From NCBI GenBank assembly GCA_937918905.1, contig CAKZSH010000056.1, forward strand, positions 1 through 45,085: a DNA stretch of 45,085 nucleotides, read 5' to 3'. The translations under genes and the position numbers were made by a program. Origin of the DNA: an uncultured Saprospiraceae bacterium. GTDB taxonomy: Bacteria > Bacteroidota > Bacteroidia > Chitinophagales > Saprospiraceae. The notes under the pieces were generated by a model. The model was not told the DNA's origin. It made no database searches and saw only the letters and a program-made list of their open reading frames with translations. Positions 15,871 to 23,900 of the stretch are shown piece after piece (within the stretch, counting starts at the first letter, position 1; the number at the start of each line of letters is the position of its first letter).

Positions 15871-15963
15871 TTTACAAGTCTTTTAGAAATATCCTTGAAA
15901 ATAAACTAACTCAATTAAGGTTCGATATTTTTCTTCTAGTTTATAAATATTTTTTGAGTACAC

Positions 15964-16062
15964 AATCAGAAATATGTATTTCTGATTCTACTCTACCCGA
16001 TGATTTAAAAAAGGAGACTTTTAGCCGCGAATTGTCACATCCTAAAAATCATCGGGTAGAGT
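15964..16062. other. Strongly structured intergenic segment (two perfect inverted repeats)
   Basis: 15964-15987 is a perfect 11-bp stem with a 2-base loop. It is followed at once by 15990-16006, which pairs perfectly (17 bp) with 16046-16062 around a 39-base loop containing AAGGAGAC. The 338-base gap between the anti-sigma-like gene and ompA holds no gene. The structure fits a 5' leader of the anti-sigma-like gene or a small RNA; neither end has a T-tract. Confidence 0.6.
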
Positions 16063-16140
16063 ATTCTGATTCTACATTACTTACGTGTAAATGATCATTA
16101 ATGGATGTTGTCTTTTGTTTTTCAAATCTATTTTTTGTAA

Positions 16141-16182
16141 AAAAAAAAAAGAATACTGCTAAAAAAAATTAACAGCATTCTA
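16141..16182 (-). terminator. Rho-independent terminator of the PD40/OmpA gene
   Basis: On the minus strand AGAATGCTG pairs with CAGTATTCT (one mismatch) across a T-rich loop and is followed by ten or more T (complement of 16141-16150). It lies 27 bases after the stop codon. Confidence 0.82.
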
Positions 16183-16208
16183 ATTTAAAATGACACGATG
16201 AATTATAT

Positions 16209-17966
16209 TTATTCTCGCATTGCGTCAATTCGATCAGGTTCGTTTTCTTGGTATTTGATTGTAGTTTGAGGATTCATTTTTCGAATATATATTTCGGTTC
16301 TTCTGTTATATTGATATTCTGTCTCAGAACATTTCACGCCATCACTACAACCATTTCTAGGTGAAGTTTCTCCTTTCCCATAAGTTGCAATTCTATAGCC
16401 TTCGATACCATTAGCGATCAAATAATTCTTAGCAGAAATAGCTCTATTCTCAGATAATTTTTGATTATACATTTTTGTCCCTCGCGAATCCGTATGTGCA
16501 ATTAAATCTATTTCTATCTCTGGATATTTTTTCATTAAAATTACTACTGCATCTAAATCTCTTGCAGCACCTACACGGATATATGATTTATCAAAATCAT
16601 AAAAAATCTTATCTGCAACAATCGTTGCACCTTCCTCAAGGATAATAGGTTTCTCAACTTTTGTAACTTTAGGAATAGGGTTCATCGCAATTCCAATTCC
16701 ATTCTCCCCTGCCTTCGTAAATGTTTTGTAAATGACTTCTCGCGGTTCATATCCCTCCTTTTTAGCTAAAATAAAATACTGCCGATTCGCAGCAATTTTA
16801 GCATATGCGTCTCCTTTTTTATCCGTATAAAGATTTGGGAGTGCATTCATTCCTTTATTGGTAAGCGTTATTTTTAATCCTATTTCATTATTATTAAATT
16901 TTGTAACATCCACATCATAGAAAGCAGAAAGACTCTCCTTGTCATCAGCACTAAATAACATTATACCTGCATTTGAAATAGGTTCTTTAGTTACTGCATC
17001 ATAGGTATGAAAATTAGTACTCAAATATTCTATAGGGACAGGAATTCCTGCAATTCCATTTGGTGCATTAACGGAAAAAATATCATCCTTACCATTTCTG
17101 GAAGAAGTAAAAAATCCACTCTTTCCTTTATCTGTAACAATTAATCCAATATCATCACCACTTGAATTAAATGGCGTACCCATTGGTAGTGCAAATGGAA
17201 CTGCTCTATCAGGCATCAATCGATATAAATCAAAACCACCCTGACCTCCAGCTACATCAGAGGAAAAATACAACACACCTGAGTTATGAATAAATGGAAA
17301 AACTTCATCAAATTGGCTATTTACTTTTGTTCCCATATTCATTGGTTTTGTCCAAGTTCCATTTTTAAAATCGGAATAATAAATATCCATTCCACCATAC
17401 CCTCCTGGCATATCCGATGAAAAATATAATCGCTTGTTATCCACATCAATGGAAGGATGCATACATGAATACTCATCACTATTAAATGGTAACGCTCGAA
17501 TATTTACCCATTCGGTATCGCCTTTATCAGCCTCATAGATTTTCATTTTCACCTCACCCGATGTACTTTTTATAGGTTCATTTTTTAAATCCAAATTATT
17601 TTGAGTGAAAAATATTTTATCTCCAGCCTTATTAAAAGTTACAGGGCCTTCATGATATTCAGAATTAATTTTTACAGAAAATGGTTGAGGAGGAGCAGGT
17701 ACTTCATTCCCACCTAAATCCGAATAATATAAATCAAAAAACGGTTCGCCAATTTTTTTATCAACCTTTCTTTCTGTATTTCTAGAAGTTACAAATACAA
17801 TTCCCTCTCGATAAAATGTAGGTGCAAAATCAAGGGCATCACTATTGATATGATCAATATTTTTAATAGTAATATCTTGGTCTCGTTCAGCGACTTGACT
17901 GTTTGCAGAAAATCCAAACGTAAAAATGAAGATCGTAAATATTGATAATTTGAGTATGTTGTTCAT
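16209..17966 (-). CDS. PD40-repeat OmpA-family outer-membrane/peptidoglycan protein
   Basis: 585 residues. Signal peptide at about 1-23. A beta-propeller of PD40/WD-like repeats (about 40-300) shows recurring FSSD-GGxGG-DIY motifs (for example LYFSSDMPGGYGGMDIYYSD). A carboxypeptidase-regulatory-like beta domain follows (about 335-435), then a C-terminal OmpA domain (about 455-570) with DKIFYDFDKSYIR, LIAHTDSRGTKMYN and NRRTEIYI. The Asp in HTDSRG and the Arg in NRRTEI are the peptidoglycan-binding pair. The protein should tether the outer membrane to the cell wall. A stress-motif promoter lies 33 bases upstream, so in this organism it appears to be part of the stress response rather than a constitutive porin. 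Confidence 0.92.
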   Translation of the reverse strand: MNNILKLSIFTIFIFTFGFSANSQVAERDQDITIKNIDHINSDALDFAPTFYREGIVFVTSRNTERKVDKKIGEPFFDLYYSDLGGNEVPAPPQPFSVKINSEYHEGPVTFNKAGDKIFFTQNNLDLKNEPIKSTSGEVKMKIYEADKGDTEWVNIRALPFNSDEYSCMHPSIDVDNKRLYFSSDMPGGYGGMDIYYSDFKNGTWTKPMNMGTKVNSQFDEVFPFIHNSGVLYFSSDVAGGQGGFDLYRLMPDRAVPFALPMGTPFNSSGDDIGLIVTDKGKSGFFTSSRNGKDDIFSVNAPNGIAGIPVPIEYLSTNFHTYDAVTKEPISNAGIMLFSADDKESLSAFYDVDVTKFNNNEIGLKITLTNKGMNALPNLYTDKKGDAYAKIAANRQYFILAKKEGYEPREVIYKTFTKAGENGIGIAMNPIPKVTKVEKPIILEEGATIVADKIFYDFDKSYIRVGAARDLDAVVILMKKYPEIEIDLIAHTDSRGTKMYNQKLSENRAISAKNYLIANGIEGYRIATYGKGETSPRNGCSDGVKCSETEYQYNRRTEIYIRKMNPQTTIKYQENEPDRIDAMRE

Positions 17967-17999
17967 AAGTAAAAAATTTAATTAAATATGTGTTTTTCC

Positions 18000-18029
18000 T
18001 CTATAAAGAATGTGCAAATAAATTGTTCA
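18000..18029 (-). promoter_or_regulatory. Stress-type promoter of the PD40/OmpA gene
   Basis: Minus strand: TGAACA (18024-18029), exactly 15 bases, CTTTATAGA (18000-18008). The -10 block is identical to the one before hsp20 and differs from the CGTTTTAGA type at two positions. Confidence 0.75.
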
Positions 18030-18075
18030 TATAAGAAAAAATAATTTCTACAAAAATCATTTAGGTAGGAGTGAT

Positions 18076-18116
18076 AAAAAAAATAAGCCGTCAAGAAAAT
18101 TATTTTCTTAACGGCT
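18076..18116 (-). terminator. Rho-independent terminator of hsp20
   Basis: A 15-bp stem with one mismatch (18086-18100 with 18102-18116) followed on the minus strand by a T run (complement of 18076-18083). It separates hsp20 from the promoter of ompA. Confidence 0.87.
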
Positions 18117-18152
18117 CACAAACAAACTTTATAAATTCGTCTTTTATATTTT

Positions 18153-18566
18153 TTAGGATCTAATTTTTATCCACTGAAGTTTATCTCTTTTCTGAGGAAT
18201 ATCCAACTTACGGATTAGTATTTTTAAGTTGCCTTTAGTAAAAATTGCCTCAATACTCTCCTGGTCTAAGTGTTCTGATAATTCAAAAAATCTTCTAAAT
18301 TTTTTAAATTTAATATTCATATTTTTTTCTTCACTTATAGGTTCAAGATTTTCTCTTTCCCCAGAAATTAGTAGTGTGTTATTAAACAAGGAAACCCTTA
18401 GTTCTTCTTTTGTAAAATCCCCCAATTCTATATTTAATTCCACATGCTCTTTTGTATCTGTAGTGTTTATAACTAGATAACTATTTGACTCATTCTGATC
18501 TTTCGAATCCTCTTTGAGTTCCTGATAAGCCTGTGCGAATAATGTTTTATCTTCTTGATTGGACAT
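18153..18566 (-). CDS. Divergent Hsp20/alpha-crystallin small heat-shock protein
   Basis: 137 residues. A polar, acidic N-terminal arm (about 1-35) precedes an alpha-crystallin domain (about 36-125): VELNIELGDFTKEELRVSLFNNTLLISGERE, FRRFFELSEHLDQESIEAIFTKGNLKILIRKL, given here as two fragments. The strand order and the G-x-L-x-I-x-I-type final strand (GNLKILIRKL) are those of Hsp20. The canonical Pro of the LPK end is replaced and the C-terminal I-x-I anchor is weak (WIKI). It is an ATP-independent holdase in the cytoplasm. A stress-motif promoter lies 27 bases upstream and a terminator follows, so it is a monocistronic unit. Confidence 0.87.
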   Translation of the reverse strand: MSNQEDKTLFAQAYQELKEDSKDQNESNSYLVINTTDTKEHVELNIELGDFTKEELRVSLFNNTLLISGERENLEPISEEKNMNIKFKKFRRFFELSEHLDQESIEAIFTKGNLKILIRKLDIPQKRDKLQWIKIRS

Positions 18567-18593
18567 AATTTATTTTTTTCATTAAGTGTTTTC

Positions 18594-18623
18594 TCTATAA
18601 AGAAAACAACTCAAAATTGTTCA
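18594..18623 (-). promoter_or_regulatory. Stress-type promoter of hsp20
   Basis: Minus strand: TGAACA (18618-18623), exactly 15 bases, CTTTATAGA (18594-18602). The ATG of hsp20 is 27 bases further on. Confidence 0.77.
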
Positions 18624-18668
18624 ATCTTTTAAAGATGTAAATAAATTGTTAAATAACTGAAGTTGTTC

Positions 18669-18770
18669 AGCATTGGGTGTACACGAGTCAAGGCTTGACT
18701 TATATTGATGTTCTTATAAGTCAAGGCTTGACTTGAAAAGTCAAACCTTGACTCGTGTACACCCAATACT
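18669..18770. repeat. Dispersed palindromic intergenic repeat, complete copy
   Basis: Arms 18669-18701 and 18738-18770 (33 bases each) are reverse complements with two mismatches. Between and inside them lies a smaller palindrome around AAGTCAAGGCTTGACTT. The right half recurs at 216-283. It sits between the divergent promoters of hsp20 and the DUF1328 gene and could fold into a cruciform or, if transcribed, a long hairpin. It has the character of a REP/MITE-type element. Confidence 0.75.
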
Positions 18771-18808
18771 GATTAACTACTTTAAATTTCTAGTTTTTTT
18801 CACCCTTC

Positions 18809-18838
18809 TGAACATATAAAAATATCATCCGTTTTAGA
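18809..18838 (+). promoter_or_regulatory. Stress-type ECF promoter of the DUF1328 gene
   Basis: Plus strand: TGAACA (18809-18814), exactly 15 bases, CGTTTTAGA (18830-18838). Both blocks are perfect. It is the only motif copy among the seven on the plus strand and points at the gene starting at 18900. Confidence 0.78.
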
Positions 18839-18899
18839 ATCAAACACCCATTTTTTTTTATCGGATTTGTAATTGCGGATATCAAAAAACTTAAAACTT

Positions 18900-19064
18900 A
18901 TGTTACGTTATTCAATCACCTTTTTTATCGTTGCCCTCATCGCAGCTTTACTTGGATTTGGAGGAATTGCTGCTGGAGCAGCTTCTATCGCTCAATCTTT
19001 ATTTTACATTTTTGTAGTGCTAACAATTATTTCCTTTTTGATGCATATTTTGAAAAAAACTTAA
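18900..19064 (+). CDS. DUF1328/YtjA-family small membrane protein
   Basis: 54 residues, starting at the ATG at 18900; an in-frame TTG at 18873 would add nine polar residues not found in the family. The sequence MLRYSITFFIVALIAALLG, then FGGIAAGAASIAQSLF, then a second helix, is the textbook DUF1328 (YtjA) pattern: two transmembrane helices joined by a small-residue turn. Family members are general-stress-induced miniproteins of unknown function in many bacteria, which agrees with the perfect stress-motif promoter 61 bases upstream. It is closed off by a strong terminator. Confidence 0.9.
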   Translation: MLRYSITFFIVALIAALLGFGGIAAGAASIAQSLFYIFVVLTIISFLMHILKKT

Positions 19065-19087
19065 AATAATTTCTCTTTATTACGCTA

Positions 19088-19124
19088 CAAAAAAACCTTT
19101 ACTTTCGTAAAGGTTTTTTTATTT
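19088..19124 (+). terminator. Rho-independent terminator of the DUF1328 gene
   Basis: ACCTTTAC and GTAAAGGT pair around a TTTC loop inside a larger A/T stem (19088-19120), followed by a long T run. It lies 24 bases after the stop codon. Confidence 0.9.
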
Positions 19125-19202
19125 TAGACGATATTATAAGTTCTTGTCCATAATTAGTTATAAGTTATTTCGGCTTCTTTTTTTATCCTTTGAGGCAAAA
19201 AA

Positions 19203-19241
19203 CGTAGGCGATGCCTAGCATCGGCGTCCCGAAGTTTCGAA
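19203..19241. other. G/C-rich palindromic patch in an A/T-rich gap
   Basis: In the 323-base gap before 19388 this patch is conspicuously G/C-rich. It contains CGATGC-CTA-GCATCG (19209-19223) and CGGCGTCCCGAAG. It looks like a fragment of a dispersed repeat. The rest of the gap shows only the terminator at 19088 and A/T-rich sequence. Confidence 0.4.
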
Positions 19242-19387
19242 ATTGGCTAGTGAGTTATTTCTAATATTACAAAATGGTCTAATTTCTTAAGTCTTGATGT
19301 AATTTTTATTAAAAGCTTTTTCATTTTTTCCCAACAAAAAGGTATCTTTATATACCAGAAAAAATTTATGTGATAAAACTACCTTTA

Positions 19388-20368
19388 ATGAAATATAACA
19401 ATATATTCACAATTACTCTTTTTCTTACATTTTTTATTTTTTCAAGACTTGCTGTTGCTCAGGACTTTTCAAATCCTGCTGAATACAATGATTATATCGT
19501 TGACATTCAAGGTAAGGTTTTGCAAATGAATGTTAACTATGTGATGGAGTCTGTGCATAATGAAAATTTTGATGACGTGGAACGAAGTCGCCTAAGGTTA
19601 ATCGGGATGATAGAACATGCTCATGGCAAAGTTAAAGCAATGCCTGCCTTTAAGGGTAATTCCGTATTTCGAGATGAAGCTGCAGGAGTTTTTTCTATTT
19701 ATTTAGATGCTTTTAACATTGAATTTAAAGAAGCGAACTTGTTGAAAGAGCAACGGCAGGAATCTTATGAGGCGATGGAAAATTTTTATAATGCACAGGA
19801 TAAGGCGGAAAAAAAATTGGAAGTGGCTTCTGATAAATTGATGGCTGCTCAAGAACAATTTGCCAAGGATCATAATATGGAAATTATGATGAGCAAAGGT
19901 CATACTGGTACTCAAAATATGATTCAAGTTATCAATAAAGTAAATGGATATACAAGAGTTGTATTTTTGGCTTATTTCAAAGTATCGAAAGATGACGCTG
20001 CTGTGCTTGATGCAATGGAAGAAAAGAATTCTGGCAAAATGGAATCATTTCGTAAAAAGATGTTGACCTCTGTAGATGAGGGATTATCGAAATTAAATGC
20101 CTTAGGTGAATTCGAGGAAGATGATGAATTTCGACAAAGCGCTATTGCGCTTTTGGATTTTCATAAAAAAATGGGCAATGAGGCTTATCCTAAGTTGATT
20201 GAATTTATCAATAAAAAAGAAGAAGATCTTACACAAGAAGATGTCGATATGTACAATGGTGTAATTGAATTATTAAATTCTCAACCACCATTATTACTCA
20301 CCAAATTCAATCAGTTGAATATGGAATTTTATAAAAAACATATTCCAGGAGGTGGAAGTAAGACTTGA
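19388..20368 (+). CDS. Secreted helical protein of unknown function
   Basis: I choose ATG at 19388 (326 residues) rather than the upstream GTG at 19370, because it gives a compact signal peptide (MKYNNIFTITLFLTFFIF, cleavage after AVAQ). The mature protein is almost wholly alpha-helical and charged, with a heptad-like middle region (about 110-165: NLLKEQRQESYEAMENF, then KAEKKLEVASDKLMAAQ) and a conserved-looking segment RTVVFLAYFKVSKDDAAVLDAM (here with TRVVFLAYFKVSKDD). The C-terminus ends HIPGGGSKT. It is probably periplasmic or exposed at the surface. I know of no function. A 13-bp hairpin follows at 20395. Confidence 0.78.
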   Translation: MKYNNIFTITLFLTFFIFSRLAVAQDFSNPAEYNDYIVDIQGKVLQMNVNYVMESVHNENFDDVERSRLRLIGMIEHAHGKVKAMPAFKGNSVFRDEAAGVFSIYLDAFNIEFKEANLLKEQRQESYEAMENFYNAQDKAEKKLEVASDKLMAAQEQFAKDHNMEIMMSKGHTGTQNMIQVINKVNGYTRVVFLAYFKVSKDDAAVLDAMEEKNSGKMESFRKKMLTSVDEGLSKLNALGEFEEDDEFRQSAIALLDFHKKMGNEAYPKLIEFINKKEEDLTQEDVDMYNGVIELLNSQPPLLLTKFNQLNMEFYKKHIPGGGSKT

Positions 20369-20394
20369 GAAATGTGTTTGCGTAACATCAGTTA

Positions 20395-20434
20395 AGGAAT
20401 GGAAAAATTCTACATTTATTATTTTTCCATTCCT
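20395..20434 (+). terminator. Hairpin after the secreted helical protein
   Basis: A perfect 13-bp stem (20395-20407 with 20422-20434) and a 14-base loop lie 26 bases after the stop codon at 20368. Downstream T content is low, so it is an imperfect terminator, or part of the next gene's leader. Confidence 0.5.
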
Positions 20435-20471
20435 AATACCGAATTTAATAAAAATTTCAAAAACTATCACC

Positions 20472-20663
20472 ATGAACAAATCAATCAAAAACGTGATCAG
20501 TAAATTAAAGGATCACCCGAATGTAGAATTTTTCCCAAAACACAAACTCGGTCAATTCGTCGGAAAAGTAAATGAACGAACAGAAATGAAAAGAAGAATG
20601 TCAGAAATCGATCTTGGAATGGAGAATATAAATGAAGAAATGAAAAATGCGATGAACAAATAG
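20472..20663 (+). CDS. Small basic cytoplasmic protein of unknown function
   Basis: 63 residues from the ATG at 20472; a longer frame from 20352 overlaps the previous gene and reads non-protein-like sequence through the hairpin. It contains VISKLKDHPNVEFFPKHKL and ends in an acidic/Met-rich helix (SEIDLGMENINEEMKNAMNK). There is no signal peptide or membrane segment. It is followed by a strong terminator at 20750, which supports it being a transcribed gene. No family recognised. Confidence 0.55.
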   Translation: MNKSIKNVISKLKDHPNVEFFPKHKLGQFVGKVNERTEMKRRMSEIDLGMENINEEMKNAMNK

Positions 20664-20749
20664 AAATAATGACAAATGATGATTTTCAATGTTTATAAGT
20701 TGTTAATATAGCGATTACAGAACAGCATATAAGTTTTTATAAAAAATAG

Positions 20750-20787
20750 CGTATCAAAATTATAGTTTTGATACGTTATTTTTTTTT
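20750..20787 (+). terminator. Rho-independent terminator upstream of smc
   Basis: CGTATCAAAA (20750-20759) pairs with TTTTGATACG (20766-20775), with a 6-base loop, followed by a T-rich run of more than ten bases. The remaining 180 bases to smc are A/T-rich with a TATTTTTG element at 20959-20966. Confidence 0.87.
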
Positions 20788-20972
20788 ATAACATAACTCC
20801 TTCATTATCAGTCGTTAAACTATGAGATTTGATACTTATGTTTTGTGCTAAAATCATCCAATATTTTCAAGCCATTCAAAATTAAAAGTTATTCATTCAA
20901 AATTAATTTTGGTGGAAAACTTTTCAAATAAATAATTAAAATCAGTTGTGAAAATTCCTATTTTTGCGGGCT

Positions 20973-23900
20973 ATGCGATTAAAGAAATTAGAAATAAAAG
21001 GATTTAAGAGTTTCGCAAACGAAACCGTTATCAATTTCAGCGAAGATGTCATTGGAATTGTAGGGCCAAATGGTTCTGGGAAATCAAATATCGTGGATGC
21101 TATTCGATGGGTTTTGGGTGAGCAGAAAAGTAAAGAATTGCGTTTGGACAAAATGTCAAGTGTAATTTTTAATGGTACCAAAAAGAAAAAGAAAGGTGGA
21201 ATGGCGCAAGTGGCCTTGACCTTTGAAAATACCAAAAACCTCCTCCCTACAGAATATCATACCGTCACAGTAAGTCGGATTTTATACCGAAGTGGTGATA
21301 GTGAGTACCGCCTCAACAATGTCCCTTGCCGCCTCAAAGATATTACGACCTTATTTTTGGATACCGGTATTGGTTCCAATTCCTATGCGATTATCGCTTT
21401 GGGGATGGTCGATGATTTGCTGAATGATAAAGACAACTCACGTCGAAAGATGTTTGAGCAAGCTGCTGGAATTTCCAAATACAAAAGACGAAAGCACCAG
21501 ACCCTTTTGAAATTAAAAAACACGACCGAAGATTTGGATCGTGTAGAAGATTTGTTATTTGAAATCGAAGGGAATTTAAAGTCTTTGGAAAAACAAGCCA
21601 AACGGGCGAAACGATACTATGAACTCAAAGCTTCCTACAAAGAATTAAGTGTTGAGTTATCGAAATTTAAGTTGTCTGCTTTTAGTGGAAAAAACAAAGA
21701 CTTTACTGAAAAGATTCAAGCAGAGGAAGACCGCTTACGACAGTTGGAAGTGGATAGTAGAAACTTAGAAGCATCTTTAGAATCTGAAAAGAAATCCAAT
21801 TTGGATTCTGAGAAAATACTTTCCGAACGTCAACGTGATTTGAATGACCTGGTAAATGCGGTTCGGGAAATGGAAAACCAGAAAAATATTTCTGCTCAAA
21901 AAGTTGATTTTATCAAACAAAATAAAGCTAAACTTATTGAGCAAATTACTTCTGCTGATAGCAAATCAATTGAACTGACCAAAGCGATAGATGAAAATCG
22001 AAGTGCTTTGAATTTGGAAAAACAATTGGAAGAGCAACTCGAAGACCAATTGGAAAAAGCCAAAAATGAACTCGATCAAATCAAAACAAATCACGGAGAT
22101 TTAAAAACAGAGTTGGATGAATTTTTACAAACTCAACAAGTCGTCGAACGTGAGATTTTTGAATTGGAAAAAAATAAAGCCATCAATACGAATCAGATTG
22201 AAAACCTAACGGCGGAGATTGAAAGAAGTACAAGCGATGTGGAAGGTCGTCAATCCGAGGTGGGTTCTTTGGAAAGTAAATTGACGGAGATTCGAGAAAG
22301 TGAGTCATTTAAAATGAATATGGTAAAAGCGTTGGAAGAGGAAGAAGCACAACGCCAAAGAGATATCGAAGCTGCTGAGAAAGAATTGGAAGAGATGACT
22401 AAGCGAATGACAAATGTCAATCGTACATTGGATTCCAAACGTAATGAATACAAGTTGACCAAAGACATGATAGATAATTTGGAAGGTTTTCCAGATTCTA
22501 TCAAGTTCTTAAATACGCATAAAGATTGGGATAAAAAGACACCTTTATTATCTGATTTGATTTATGTAAAAGAGGATGTTCGAGTTGCTATTGAAAATTA
22601 TTTGAGTCCGTATTTGAATTACTATGTAGTAGAAAAAATGCAGGACGCATTTAATGCAATTAAATTGTTAGGAAATGCGCAACGAGGTAAAGCGAACTTC
22701 TTCGTTTTAGAATCTTTTAAGAATTATGTACCTCCAATGATCTTAACGCCTAACACACAACGGGCGATTGATTTGGTACAAGCTGATGCTCCTTATTACA
22801 ATATGTTTAGTTACTTATTGGAAAATGTGGTGGTATCGGATTCTGATAATTTGCAAAGTGAATTGGTCAGTAAGGATATTACGGTGCTATCTAAAAGTGG
22901 TCGAGTTATTCAAAAGAAATATAGTATTTCTGGGGGTTCTGTAGGATTGTTTGAAGGGAAAAAGATAGGACGTAAAAAGAACTTAGAAGTCCTTGAAGTT
23001 GAAATCAAAAAATTAGAAAAAGAAGGCGATAAGTTTTCTAGCGAATTTTATGGAATAAAAACTAAGATTGAAAATCTTAAAAATTCGAAGAAAAATACAG
23101 AGATATTTAAGGAAAAGGATTTGTTGAGTCAGATTGCTCAAGAGAAAGTTTCCTTGATGACTCGCCTTGAAAATTTCGAAACTTTTATCACAGAGGTGAA
23201 TGATAAAACTGCTCAAGCGAATAAATTAATCGAAAGCCTTGTGGCTGCGAATGATCGTTTTGAGCAAAGTCTTTTGGATAAAAGAAAGACGGCAGATGAT
23301 GCTAAAAATCAAATTTCTGAAAAGGATGATGGGTATCGAGTTTTAGCTGAAAAATTAAGTGCAGCTTCGAATGCTTACAATGAAAAAAATATTGAATTCA
23401 TTCGTCAGCAAAATAAAGTTACGACACTCCAGCGTGATTTGAAATTTAAAGAATCGACTTTGGAAGAAACAAAATTCCGATTGACTCGAAACCAAAAAGT
23501 ATTGGAAGAGTCGAGTGAAGAATTAGGTTTTTTAGAAGAAGATATCAAAAAGTTCGAAACGACACTTTTATCTAATTACGCAATCAAAGAGGAAAAAGAA
23601 AAACACCTCTCGGAGGCGGAACAGATGTACTTTAAGGCAAGAGGTGGTATCAATGAGATTGATGATGAATTAAGAAACATCAATAAGAAAAAGCAAAATA
23701 CCATCAGCTTACTTTCTAACCTAAAAGAAAAGTACAGCGAGTTGAAATTAAATATGGCATCTATCGGAGAGCGATTAAAAATCGAATTTAATATTGCGAT
23801 TGATGACATCATTAATGAAGCTCCTGATGAAAAATTAAATCCTGATGAGTTAGAACAAAAGGTAGTGAAGTTGAAAAAACGACTCGATAACTATGGGGAA

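Noticed and set aside
15871-15960. Stress-motif promoter for the anti-sigma-like gene
   Set aside because: CGAACC is followed at 15 bases by TATTTTC, with no CGTT or TAG; not a credible match.
18664-18692. Another TGAACA on the minus strand at 18665-18670 as an eighth promoter
   Set aside because: At a 15-base spacer the -10 position reads CAATTTATT, not the motif; it overlaps the repeat arm.
18873-18899. TTG start giving nine more residues on the DUF1328 protein
   Set aside because: The family begins at MLRYS; the extra residues are not family-like and the ATG at 18900 fits.
20352-20471. N-terminal extension of the 63-residue protein at 20472
   Set aside because: It overlaps the previous gene in another frame and reads through a 13-bp hairpin.
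20964-20972. TTG start three codons upstream of smc
   Set aside because: It overlaps the TATTTTTG promoter-like element and SMC proteins start MRLKKLEIKGFKSF.
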